Of a stretch of DNA of 30,391 nucleotides, positions 22,552 to 30,391 are shown in pieces. A program made the translations under genes and the position numbers. The notes under the pieces were generated by a model. The model was not told the origin of the DNA. It worked only from the letters and a program-made list of their open reading frames with translations, and searched no databases. Numbering within the stretch: position 1 is the first letter of the stretch; every line of letters starts with the position of its first letter. The stretch is from an uncultured Lachnospiraceae bacterium (GTDB taxonomy: Bacteria; Bacillota; Clostridia; Lachnospirales; Lachnospiraceae), in assembly GCA_910586355.1 (NCBI GenBank), contig CAJUHJ010000027.1:1-30391 (forward strand), in the 5' to 3' direction.

Positions 22552-23786
22552 TTCAGTTAGAAGAAGAAAAAGAACGTCTTCTTTTGGTAGGCGTCAGTGA
22601 GCAGGATGGCGATGATACAGAGGATTCCATAGAAGAATTGGGCGATCTTGTAGAAACTGCAGGAGCCGTTTCTGTGGGGAGCCTGATTCAAAAACGTGAA
22701 AAAAAACATCCGGCTACTTATGTGGGAAAAGGAAAAGTAGAAGAATTAAAGGAGCTTTGTGATAAGACGGGTGCGACGGGAATTGTCTGTGATGATGAAC
22801 TGTCTCCGGCGCAGCTTCGGAATTTGTCGGATTTGCTGGAATTAAAAGTTATGGACCGGACTTTGATTATCTTAGATATATTCGCTATGAGGGCGTCGAC
22901 AAGCGAAGGTAAAATTCAGGTGGAATTGGCACAGCTTAAGTACCGGGCGTCAAGGCTTACTGGTATGGGACGCGCGATGTCAAGGCTTGGCGGCGGCATT
23001 GGGACAAGAGGGCCGGGAGAAAAGAAACTGGAAATGGACAGACGGTTAATCGGCAGCAGGATTTCACAGTTAAAGCGGGAATTGGCGGAAGTCCGAAGTC
23101 ATCGTGAGGTTACAAGGGGACGGCGGACAAAGCAGCAGATTCCAGTGGCGGCGATTGTCGGATATACAAATGCAGGAAAATCTACACTGCTGAATACTTT
23201 GACCGACGCCGATGTATTGGAAGAAAACATGTTGTTTGCAACACTAGACCCTACGACAAGGCTGCTTGAGCTTTCAGGAAAGCAGGAGATACTTTTGACC
23301 GATACGGTTGGATTTATCCGTAAACTGCCGCACCATTTGGTAGAGGCGTTTAAAAGTACTTTAGAAGAAGCGAAATATGCGGATTATATTCTCCATGTGG
23401 TAGATTCGTCAAATCCAAAAGCAGATAAACAAATGCATATTGTGTATGAAATCCTACAAAGTCTAGGGATTGAAGACAAGAAAATCGTGACCTTGTTTAA
23501 TAAACAGGACGTCAGGACAGAAAAAGAACCGCTGCACGACTTTCAGGCTGACCGCACCATTTCGATTTCTGCAAAATACGGAACTGGTTTAGATGAGCTG
23601 AAAGAAACGTTATCCGAGCTTTTGCGGGAAGAGAAAATATTGATTGAGCGTGTAATCCCCTATCAGGCTGCCGGAATTTTACAGATGGTGCGCAGACAGG
23701 GAGAACTATTAGAAGAATCTTATGAGCCGGAGGGGATTTTTATTCGGGCATATGTGCCGATGGAAGTTTATGGGAAGATAGGCTGA
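22548..23786 (+). CDS. hflX: Ribosome-associated GTPase HflX
   Basis: A 412-aa GTPase of the TRAFAC/Obg-HflX group, which binds the 50S subunit and splits stalled or heat-damaged ribosomes. N-terminal HflX subdomain with YVGKGKVEELKEL (58-70), VCDDELSPAQLRNL and the Gly-rich linker SRLGGGIGTRGPGEKKLE. The G domain follows: G1 GYTNAGKST (205-213), G3 DTVGF, G4 NKQD, G5 SISAKYG. The usual helical segment SQLKRELAEVRSHRE lies between. Length is normal. The start overlaps the stop of the TPR lipoprotein gene by 4 nt. It is followed directly by a terminator. Confidence 0.96.
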   Translation: MIQLEEEKERLLLVGVSEQDGDDTEDSIEELGDLVETAGAVSVGSLIQKREKKHPATYVGKGKVEELKELCDKTGATGIVCDDELSPAQLRNLSDLLELKVMDRTLIILDIFAMRASTSEGKIQVELAQLKYRASRLTGMGRAMSRLGGGIGTRGPGEKKLEMDRRLIGSRISQLKRELAEVRSHREVTRGRRTKQQIPVAAIVGYTNAGKSTLLNTLTDADVLEENMLFATLDPTTRLLELSGKQEILLTDTVGFIRKLPHHLVEAFKSTLEEAKYADYILHVVDSSNPKADKQMHIVYEILQSLGIEDKKIVTLFNKQDVRTEKEPLHDFQADRTISISAKYGTGLDELKETLSELLREEKILIERVIPYQAAGILQMVRRQGELLEESYEPEGIFIRAYVPMEVYGKIG

Positions 23787-23789
23787 CAA

Positions 23790-23837
23790 AAAACACAGTC
23801 TGCAAAGTAATGGAATGATTTGCAGGCTGTGTTTTGG
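23790..23837 (+). terminator. hflX terminator
   Basis: AAAACACAGTCTGCAAA pairs with TTTGCAGGCTGTGTTTT (23818-23834), 17 bp with a central wobble, beginning 3-4 nt after the hflX stop. The T-run is part of the stem, so it can work on both strands. Confidence 0.8.
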
Positions 23838-23860
23838 GTTATTAAACGGATAGTTGCAAT

Positions 23861-23891
23861 GGGGCAGAGCCGGATTTTCTGGTTCTGCCCC
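23861..23891. repeat. GC-rich hairpin, possible left end of the IS200 relic
   Basis: GGGGCAGAGCC (23861-23871) pairs with GGTTCTGCCCC (23881-23891), one wobble, 9-nt loop, no T-run. IS200/IS605 elements carry subterminal hairpins recognised by TnpA; this one lies 27 nt before the relic tnpA start and may be its left-end hairpin. A perfect palindrome, TATCCATATGGATA (23911-23924), overlaps the start codon. Confidence 0.4.
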
Positions 23892-23917
23892 CTGTCTGTA
23901 TTATACAAGGTATCCAT

Positions 23918-24175
23918 ATGGATAATAATAGTCTATCACATACATAATGGAATTGTAAGGATCATATCGTTTTTGCACCAAGGTTTAGGAGAAAAATAAT
24001 ATATGGACAATTAAAACAGGATATAGCAAATATACTAGGTACTTTATATAAAAGGAAATGTGTCCATATAGTTGAAGCGGAAATATGCAGAGATCATGTG
24101 CATATGCTTGTGGAAATTCCACCAAGTATAAGTGTATTGAGTTCAGGCGTGAATTTTGTGATACAAAATTTGTAA
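23918..24175 (+). pseudogene. tnpA: IS200-type transposase tnpA, nonsense-mutated and truncated
   Basis: The frame MDNNSLSHT, stop (TAA 23945-23947), WNCKDHIVFAPRFRRKIIYG matches the start of IS200-group Y1 transposases, where a Lys normally stands at the stop position (SHTKWNC). It continues through AEICRDHVHMLVEIPPS, containing the HUH metal-binding motif HVH, then loses similarity near 24140 and stops at 24173-24175. The second half with the catalytic tyrosine is gone. The element is dead in cis. An 8-bp inverted repeat, AATTTTGT/ACAAAATT (24152-24170), marks the break region. Confidence 0.85.
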
Positions 24176-24415
24176 GACAAAAGTGACGTCCGGTTTTTGT
24201 ACGCATTTTATCCTTCCATAAGGAGAGTATAGCACAAAATCGACTTTTGGAACGGAAGGATCGGACTGCAATCGCCTCCTGAAGGAAAAGGAAAACGGGA
24301 TAACCTGCAATTTGTTCCCAAAAAAGTGCAAAGCGTGCCATGCTTATTGTTTTCTCAAAATGATTCCGTTAGGATGAAAATCTATATTTAAATTTTAATT
24401 GGTAAAATGGGAAAA
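24176..24415. other. Spacer between the IS relic and the giant gene
   Basis: No gene supported. It contains an inverted repeat ATCCTTCC (24210-24217) / GGAAGGAT (24254-24261). Short frames on both strands here have no start signals. It should contain the promoter of the giant gene, but no convincing -35/-10 pair stands out. Confidence 0.3.
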
Positions 24416-24432
24416 GGAGGAAACAGAAAGTG

Positions 24433-27400
24433 ATGAAAGAAAAATCAGGAAAGGGAAAAATGAGAGCGCTTGCTGTGCTTTTGGCAGTCGCGCTTGTTGT
24501 GACAGGCATAAATCTGCCGTTCTCTGTCGGCTCGCTGCAGGTGGCTGCCAAAGAAAGTGTGACAGGCGAAGTACCGGAGCAGAACCTGGATGAGCCGGAT
24601 ACCAGGGATTCGGTTATCACAGAGCTAACAATGGAAGGCTCTGGAACGGAGGAAGATCCGTATAAGATCGCCAATGAGGAGAATCTGAAGAACTTCCAGG
24701 CTTATGTGAACAGCGGAGGCGAGACAAAGGGAAAATATTTTTCTATGACGGATAGAATCCAAGTAAAAATAAATAGTCAATGGCAATGGGAACCGATCGG
24801 TACACAGGAGCATCCGTTTGAGGGAACCTTAAAGGGCGTTGCGGACAACAGCAAGTATCTGTCTATAGACACCGCTTATCTGCCGGAGGGGTCGGATGTC
24901 GCGCTCTTTGGCGTTAATAACGGCACGGTCCAGGATCTGTTCGTGGGAAATTGGGGGGCCGGCAATGATTTTATCATAGGAAACAGTCAGTATACGGCGC
25001 GCGCAGCCGGCATCGCCATCACGAACAACGGAACGATCAGCTGCTGTATGGTAAGTTGTCAGGTTATAGCGAAAGAAGGGGCAGCCGGAATTGCATTTGA
25101 GAATAATGGCCGCATTGAGGACTGTCAGGTTGGACTAGCGCCCGGTAGCGGTATAATGGGCGTCCGCGGCAAAATTCTAAGTGATTATAAGAAGAGTATT
25201 TCTCCGAAACCGTATGGGGGAATTGTCGGAAATAATAATGCGTCGGGCACGGTCGTAAATTGTAAGAATTACCAGCAGGTAGGCGTTGCGGGCAACGACT
25301 CCACAGGGGGGACAATCGGTCGCATTGGCGGTATTGCGGGATATAACGCGGGGACTATTGAAAACTGTGAGAACCGCGCAAATGTGTATGCATATGCGTT
25401 GGAGGATATATACAACAATGAGGAGAACAGGGTAGGTCTTGGCGGCATCGTTGGCGTGCAGAGGTCCACGGGAATCCTGAAGGACTGTTTCAGTGCGGCG
25501 TATATAGATAGAATAAGCAAAAAACTTGATAGGTATGAGTCCCAATACTGGCAGGGCTGTATTGTGGGAGCGTTCGAGGACGCCGCAATTTCCACGGATA
25601 TTAGTGAGGGAGGATATGAAAACTCTTGTACAGGGACACTGAAAAACGCACAGAGAACCGCATTTTCCAATATCAGCGGCTGCTCCTTCCGGTGGCCTGA
25701 GTATGATAGTTCGGCGAGCAGCAAAAACAATGTGAGGGGCGCGGTGGGGTTGTGGTCGAATCCCCAGCATATTGCAAGTGCGGAACCGAAGACTATCATA
25801 TCATATAGTCCCATAGATGGAGAGAACACGGACGCATACGCCATTCAGGCTGAGTATGCGCCAGGGATTACGGTTACCACGAGAGGGCGCAGTATACAGG
25901 ATGCTGTGAGGACGGTGATGGCGGATTCTGTACAGGGAGAAGGAACCGAGGAGAAACCGTACCTGATCGGGACGGAAGAGGATCTGAAAGCCTATCGTGA
26001 TTATGTCAATGACGGAGGACCGGCGGCCTATGCCAGGCTGACGGAGGATATCACGGTTACGGACAAGAACTGGGAAGGAATCGGTACGCTGCGCCAGCCG
26101 TTCTTTGGAGAGTTTGACGGAAACGGCAAGTCCGTTACCCTGGATGTGAAGAGAAATTTAGCATCATTTAATCATTCCCTGACAAAGAATGTTACCGGCT
26201 TATTCGGGTTTAACTGCGGAACGATTCGAAACCTCACTGTCAAGGGAAGCGTCTCGGGCGGGCAGCGCGTGGGCGCGGTTGCAGGCGTAAATGGTGATTA
26301 CTACCCTGTCAGTACGAGAAGATACAGCGGTGCGAGAGCATACAGGGGAGTGATTGAGAACTGCGTTAATGAAGCGGAAGTCAGGGGAACCAGCTATGTT
26401 GGCGGAATTGTGGGAATGAATGTCGGAGGCATGGATAATCACCTTTATGAAAACCGGGCTGACGGTCTTTCACAGATTATAGGCTGTAGGAATGAAGGGA
26501 TAGTCGGCTCTGCTGACTTCAGCTCTCTTGACGGAGGAATGATAGGCGGAATTGCGGGCTATAGTGCGGCCGGGAACATTACGAACTGTCAGAATACGGC
26601 AGAAATTTCCGGCGAGAGAATGGTAGGAGGCATTGTTGGGAAAGTCGGCGGAGACGCCAGTACGGAAGAGACTTATTTACGGGTGATACAAAACTGCGGG
26701 AACACGGGCAATGTGAAGTTCACCGGAGAGGAAAACTTCTTCGAGAGTGCAGGCATCGGGGCGATTGCGGGAGAAATCCAGGATGAATACAACCCGCAGG
26801 AGATAAAGATAGAGACAATTTTTGTGAACTGCAATTACCTGATGGACGCAGAGACCAATTACAAACTTCCGGGAGTTGGAAACAAGGAAGTAAAGCAGTA
26901 CGAGGGCGCGATCACTTATACCGATAATACAACGCCGGAGGTTCCTGCTGAACCTGAGGAATTTAAGAATGGCGCAGGAACCGAAGAAGCTCCGTACTTA
27001 ATTGAGAACCTGAACAACTTCCTTTATTTTGCACAAAACCATGAAAAAGGAACATATTACAAACTGGAGGCGGACATCGACTTAAAAGGAAATGGGAAGA
27101 ATCCGTGGACCCCGATCGGAAGCGGGGAAAAGCCGTTTGAGGGTACCTTCAATGGAAACGGCCATACGGTCAGCGGACTTGCCGTCAGTGACAACACCAA
27201 AGACAACCAGGGCTTATTTGGAGTCAACGCCGGAACCATCGAGAACCTCACCGTAGAGGGAAGCGTGACCGGAAAAGACAACGTCGGAGGAATCGCCGGA
27301 ACCAACACGGCAGAAGGCATCATCAGGGACTGCATCGGCAATGCCGAAGTCAGCGGGGAAAATAACGTTGGAGGAATCGTTGGAAAGAATGAAGGAAGCG

Positions 27401-30391
27401 TGATCCGCTGCGCGACAAAGACAGACGGCAAAACAGAGAGCGGCTCAGGAACTGCCGACAAGGGAAGCGTGGCCGGGACAGGAACGAATACCGGGGGAAT
27501 CGCGGGAAGCAATGACGGCGTAATCAAAGACAGCACGAACAACGCCGACGTCGCCGGAGGAACCAACACCGGGGGCGTGACAGGAAGCAACGGAAACAGC
27601 GGAACCGTCCTGGGCAGCGGAAACAACGGAAACGTCACCTCATCCGACACAGAGGGCGGCAGGGACAATACCGGAGGTCTCGTCGGAAAGAATGAGAACG
27701 AAGCCGGGGATTCCGTCAGCGGCTCCTACAAAAAAGACGAAAACACAAACAAGGACCTGAGCGGAATCGGCGGAAAAGAGGACACCGGAGACGTCCAGGC
27801 CGTGACGGGCGACGTAAAGAACCCGCAGAAACCGTTCGAGGGAAGCGGGACTGTAAAAGACCCGTACAAAATCAAGACGGAAGATGACTTGAAGAAACTG
27901 GCTGATCTGGTCAACAGCGGCGAGGAACAAAAAGGAATCCACTACACCATCGAGGCGGAAGGGGGGATCACGCTCACGGAAAAGAGCAGGCCCTGGACGC
28001 CGATTGGAACAGAGGAGCATCCGTTTGACGGAACTTTCGACGGCGACGGAAACACCGTCAGAGGCCTGGAAATCAATGATAATGCAAAAGACAACCAGGG
28101 ACTCTTCGGAGTCAACGCCGGAACGATCGAAAACCTCACCGTAGAGGGAAGCGTGGCCGGACATGACAACGTCGGCGGAATCGCCGGAACGAACATGGAA
28201 ACCGGAGCGATCAAAGACTGCACCGCGGATGTTACTGTAAGCGGGCATGACAATGTCGGTGGAATCGCCGGAAAGAACGACGGAAGCGTGACCGGCTGCA
28301 CGAACAAAGGAACCGTGACCGGAACGGGAAGCAACGCCGGAGGAATCACGGGAACCAACAACGGAAATGCAGAAGGAAACACCAACAAGGGCACCGTGTC
28401 CGGGAAGGACAATACCGGGGGAATCATGGGAACCAGCGGAACAGACGGAACCGTCAAAGACAACACGAACAGCGGGAACGTCACCGGAGAAAACGGACAG
28501 ACAACCGGAGCCGTGATTGGGAAAAACGAAAACCCGGATCTGAACGACATCACCGGGAATTACTACCAGAAGACTGACGAGACCAACAATGGCCTCACCG
28601 GAATCGGCGGCGTGGATCCGGATCCTGCGGGAATTTCCTCGGGAACAAATCCTGCGCCGGAAAAATACTTTGAAGAAAAAGGGACAGAAGAAGACCCATA
28701 CCAGATCGAGAGCAGGGAAGACTTAGAAGCCTTAAGGGACAGCGTCAATGGAGGAAACACCTACAAAGACAATTACTTTGAGATCACCAGCGACATAGAC
28801 CTCGGGGGAGAGGGAAATCCCTGGACGCCGATTGGCACAGCCGAGAACCCATTTAAGGGAACGCTTAATGGAAACGGCCATACTGTAAGCGGCCTGCATA
28901 TCAATGATAAAACGAAGGATGACCAGGGGCTTTTCGGGGTCAACGCCGGGACGGTTGGAAACCTGACCGTGGCGGGAAACGTGACCGGAAAAGACAATGT
29001 CGGAGGCATCGCCGGAACGAATACGGCGGATGGGACAATCAAGGACTGCACCAGCAGCGTGACAGTCACCGGGGAGAACAATGTCGGCGGAATCGTCGGA
29101 AAGAATGACGGAACGATTACGGATTGCACGAACAATGGAAGCGTTGCCGGAACTGGAAATAATGTTGGCGGAATCGCTGGGAATAATACCGGAACAGTAA
29201 ACGGAAGCAATAACACAGGAGCTGTAAACGGCAATAACAATGTGGGAGGAATTATTGGAAGTAATACAGGGACGGTAAACGGAAGCGACAACACAGGAGC
29301 TGTAAGCGGCAATAACAATGTGGGCGGAATCACCGGGAATAATACCGGAACAGTAGAAGAAAGCAAAAACACAGGAGCTGTGACCGGAACTGGAACGGGA
29401 GCGGGCGGAATCGCCGGAACGAACAACGGCTCTTTGGACAATGACATAAATACCGCCCCGGTAACCGGAAAAGACGACGTCGGGGGAATCGCTGGAACAA
29501 ACGGCGGGAACGGAACAGTGGAAGGCTGCACCAATTCCGGAAATGTAACAGGGAATGGAGACAGCGCGCCAGGGGCTATTATAGGAAACAACCAGAACAC
29601 AGACCCAGGGGCAGTCAAAGACGATTACTACCAGAAGACGGAAGAGGTCAATAAAGACCTGACCGGAATCGGGGAAGGAACAGGCTCAGGGACAGACCCG
29701 GAGGGAATCACGTCCGGCCAGACGCCGATAAACCCAGAGAAGCCGTTTAACGGCTCAGGGACGGCGGAAGACCCTTATAAGATTACCAGCAAAGAAGACT
29801 TGGAAAATCTGCGTGACCAAATAAATGGAGGAAAAGATTTTACAGACGTCCATTTCGAGGTGACGAAAGATATTGACTTGGGAGGAAGCGAGGAAAACCC
29901 ATGGACGCCGATTGGCACAGCCGAGAACCCATTTAAGGGAACGCTTAATGGAAACGGCCATACTGTAAGCGGCCTGCACATCAATGACAAAACGAAGGAC
30001 GACCAGGGACTTTTCGGGGTCAACGCCGGGACGATTGGAAACCTGACGGCAGCTGGAAGCGTGACCGGAAAAGACAACGTCGGCGGAATCGCCGGAACGA
30101 ATACAGCAAATGGGACAATCAAGGACTGTACCAGTAATGTGACAGTTACCGGAGAGAATAACGTTGGCGGAATCGCCGGAAAGAATGACGGAACGATTAC
30201 GGATTGCACGAACAATGGAAGCGTTGCCGGAACTGGAAATAATGTTGGCGGAATCGCTGGGAATAATACCGGAACAGTAAACGGAAGCAATAACACAGGA
30301 GCTGTAAACGGCAATGACAATGTTGGCGGAATTACCGGAAGTAATACAGGGACGGTAAACGGAAGCGACAACACAGGAGCTGTAAGCGGCA
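24433..30391 (+). CDS. Giant secreted GLUG-repeat surface protein (3' end outside the window)
   Basis: The frame stays open for all 1986 codons to the window edge, so the gene is partial. The N-terminus is basic (MKEKSGKGKMR), then hydrophobic (ALAVLLAVALVVTGI), with likely cleavage after LQVAA. The mature protein is built of modules, each opening with GSGTEEDPYKI-like sequence (near 24645, 25935, 26970, 27840, 28677, 29752), followed by a helix, a DIDL...WTPIGT...PFxGTFNGNGxTV strand region and GLFGVNAGTIENLTV, then tandem GLUG motifs of about 26 residues (NVGGIAGTNTGTI...CTN). This is the layout of GLUG/beta-helix adhesins and IgA-protease-like surface proteins. GGAGG at 24416-24420 suits ATG 24433 or GTG 24430. 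GC is clearly higher than in neighbours. Probable adhesion or ligand binding; the anchor is not visible. Confidence 0.9.
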   Translation, partial: MKEKSGKGKMRALAVLLAVALVVTGINLPFSVGSLQVAAKESVTGEVPEQNLDEPDTRDSVITELTMEGSGTEEDPYKIANEENLKNFQAYVNSGGETKGKYFSMTDRIQVKINSQWQWEPIGTQEHPFEGTLKGVADNSKYLSIDTAYLPEGSDVALFGVNNGTVQDLFVGNWGAGNDFIIGNSQYTARAAGIAITNNGTISCCMVSCQVIAKEGAAGIAFENNGRIEDCQVGLAPGSGIMGVRGKILSDYKKSISPKPYGGIVGNNNASGTVVNCKNYQQVGVAGNDSTGGTIGRIGGIAGYNAGTIENCENRANVYAYALEDIYNNEENRVGLGGIVGVQRSTGILKDCFSAAYIDRISKKLDRYESQYWQGCIVGAFEDAAISTDISEGGYENSCTGTLKNAQRTAFSNISGCSFRWPEYDSSASSKNNVRGAVGLWSNPQHIASAEPKTIISYSPIDGENTDAYAIQAEYAPGITVTTRGRSIQDAVRTVMADSVQGEGTEEKPYLIGTEEDLKAYRDYVNDGGPAAYARLTEDITVTDKNWEGIGTLRQPFFGEFDGNGKSVTLDVKRNLASFNHSLTKNVTGLFGFNCGTIRNLTVKGSVSGGQRVGAVAGVNGDYYPVSTRRYSGARAYRGVIENCVNEAEVRGTSYVGGIVGMNVGGMDNHLYENRADGLSQIIGCRNEGIVGSADFSSLDGGMIGGIAGYSAAGNITNCQNTAEISGERMVGGIVGKVGGDASTEETYLRVIQNCGNTGNVKFTGEENFFESAGIGAIAGEIQDEYNPQEIKIETIFVNCNYLMDAETNYKLPGVGNKEVKQYEGAITYTDNTTPEVPAEPEEFKNGAGTEEAPYLIENLNNFLYFAQNHEKGTYYKLEADIDLKGNGKNPWTPIGSGEKPFEGTFNGNGHTVSGLAVSDNTKDNQGLFGVNAGTIENLTVEGSVTGKDNVGGIAGTNTAEGIIRDCIGNAEVSGENNVGGIVGKNEGSVIRCATKTDGKTESGSGTADKGSVAGTGTNTGGIAGSNDGVIKDSTNNADVAGGTNTGGVTGSNGNSGTVLGSGNNGNVTSSDTEGGRDNTGGLVGKNENEAGDSVSGSYKKDENTNKDLSGIGGKEDTGDVQAVTGDVKNPQKPFEGSGTVKDPYKIKTEDDLKKLADLVNSGEEQKGIHYTIEAEGGITLTEKSRPWTPIGTEEHPFDGTFDGDGNTVRGLEINDNAKDNQGLFGVNAGTIENLTVEGSVAGHDNVGGIAGTNMETGAIKDCTADVTVSGHDNVGGIAGKNDGSVTGCTNKGTVTGTGSNAGGITGTNNGNAEGNTNKGTVSGKDNTGGIMGTSGTDGTVKDNTNSGNVTGENGQTTGAVIGKNENPDLNDITGNYYQKTDETNNGLTGIGGVDPDPAGISSGTNPAPEKYFEEKGTEEDPYQIESREDLEALRDSVNGGNTYKDNYFEITSDIDLGGEGNPWTPIGTAENPFKGTLNGNGHTVSGLHINDKTKDDQGLFGVNAGTVGNLTVAGNVTGKDNVGGIAGTNTADGTIKDCTSSVTVTGENNVGGIVGKNDGTITDCTNNGSVAGTGNNVGGIAGNNTGTVNGSNNTGAVNGNNNVGGIIGSNTGTVNGSDNTGAVSGNNNVGGITGNNTGTVEESKNTGAVTGTGTGAGGIAGTNNGSLDNDINTAPVTGKDDVGGIAGTNGGNGTVEGCTNSGNVTGNGDSAPGAIIGNNQNTDPGAVKDDYYQKTEEVNKDLTGIGEGTGSGTDPEGITSGQTPINPEKPFNGSGTAEDPYKITSKEDLENLRDQINGGKDFTDVHFEVTKDIDLGGSEENPWTPIGTAENPFKGTLNGNGHTVSGLHINDKTKDDQGLFGVNAGTIGNLTAAGSVTGKDNVGGIAGTNTANGTIKDCTSNVTVTGENNVGGIAGKNDGTITDCTNNGSVAGTGNNVGGIAGNNTGTVNGSNNTGAVNGNDNVGGITGSNTGTVNGSDNTGAVSG
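28822..29311 (+). repeat. Long direct repeat, copy 1 (partner 29902-30391)
   Basis: The segment 28822-29311 recurs at 29902-30391 with an offset of exactly 1080 nt (360 codons), with only scattered differences by eye. Within it about 135 nt (29101-29235 against 30181-30315) are identical. The second copy runs off the window edge, so the repeat may extend further. It represents two consecutive modules of the giant surface protein. Confidence 0.85.
29212..29445 (+). repeat. 78-nt tandem repeats inside the giant gene
   Basis: Units start at 29212, 29290 and 29368, each opening AACACAGGAGCTGT and spaced exactly 78 nt (26 codons, one GLUG motif: NTGAVNGNNNVGGI...). The first two units are the most alike. 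The array is one DNA-level layer below the 1080-nt module repeat and recurs in copy 2 from 30292. Confidence 0.75.
29902..30391 (+). repeat. Long direct repeat, copy 2 (partner 28822-29311)
   Basis: Second, edge-truncated copy of the 1080-nt-period module repeat. It differs mainly by third-base changes and a few substitutions (for example VGNLTVAGN against IGNLTAAGS). The length divisible by three keeps the reading frame. Confidence 0.85.

Noticed and set aside
23985..24341. 118-codon minus-strand frame after hflX
   Set aside because: Lies over the IS200 tnpA relic, which is clearly coded on the plus strand.
27057..30374. Long minus-strand open frames (about 200-280 codons) rich in Pro/Val/Phe, opposite the giant gene
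   Set aside because: They are antisense shadows of the Gly/Asn/Thr-rich GLUG repeats; the repeated PAIPPTLSFPVT-like peptides are simply the reverse reading of GxxGG(I/V)AG codons, and they lack ribosome binding sites.
24433..30391. CRISPR-like appearance of regularly spaced repeats
   Set aside because: The repeats are in-frame protein-coding GLUG motifs with period 78 nt and 1080 nt, without constant 23-47 nt repeats separated by unique spacers.

Overview
The window looks like a chromosomal segment of a low-GC Gram-positive anaerobe, most likely a Lachnospiraceae-type Clostridia. Reasons: strong AGGAGG-type ribosome binding sites, A+T-rich intergenic DNA with many hairpin-plus-T terminators, an ECF-type vitamin transporter S component, Agr-like LytTR/GHKL regulators, BspA-like and GLUG-repeat surface proteins, and a seryl-tRNA synthetase whose motif variants I recall from Lachnospiraceae. 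All calls come from reading the sequence; no database search was run.

Layout. (1) 1-1.7 kb is an AT-rich graveyard on the minus strand: a frameshifted histidine kinase relic and a relic of an S8 subtilisin-like protease (Asp box and HGTH box still readable around an in-frame stop). (2) 1.78-5.86 kb is a compact pantothenate/CoA operon, panC-panD-coaBC, then a BASS-family transporter (PanS-like) and an ECF S component (PanT-like). It makes beta-alanine, joins it to pantoate and converts phosphopantothenate to phosphopantetheine, with two candidate precursor importers but no panB/panE here. (3) 6.07-7.79 kb: an Mrp/NBP35 iron-sulfur carrier ATPase followed closely by an RlmI-like SAM methyltransferase. 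(4) 8.0-10.0 kb: an Agr-like LytTR response regulator and GHKL sensor kinase with no agrB/agrD nearby, followed by about 1.4 kb of very AT-rich DNA. Inside that DNA is a previously unlisted 24-codon gene (10794-10868) with a strong ribosome binding site, a leader hairpin and its own terminator-like hairpin. It encodes an amphipathic peptide resembling phenol-soluble modulins or small membrane toxins. (5) 11.46-13.89 kb, minus strand: a dCache-type chemoreceptor and an FMN-binding lipoprotein in one operon. (6) 14.07-16.0 kb: an unknown protein, then serS with its own promoter and terminator. (7) 16.07-19.25 kb, minus strand: a secreted mosaic surface protein with a C-terminal BspA-like LRR. 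(8) 19.45-21.17 kb: an ECF sigma factor with a candidate autoregulatory ECF promoter and a downstream unknown soluble 410-aa protein where an anti-sigma factor would be expected; a small minus-strand gene overlaps its 3' end. (9) 21.56-23.79 kb: a TPR lipoprotein translationally coupled to hflX. (10) 23.9-24.2 kb: a dead IS200-type tnpA. (11) 24.43 kb to the window end: a giant, higher-GC, repeat-built secreted GLUG-motif protein of at least 1986 residues that runs off the edge. Two of its ~360-residue modules are nearly identical at the DNA level.

The most unusual items are the 24-aa peptide gene beside the orphan Agr-like system, the ECF sigma/unknown-partner pair, and the recently duplicated modules of the giant surface protein.
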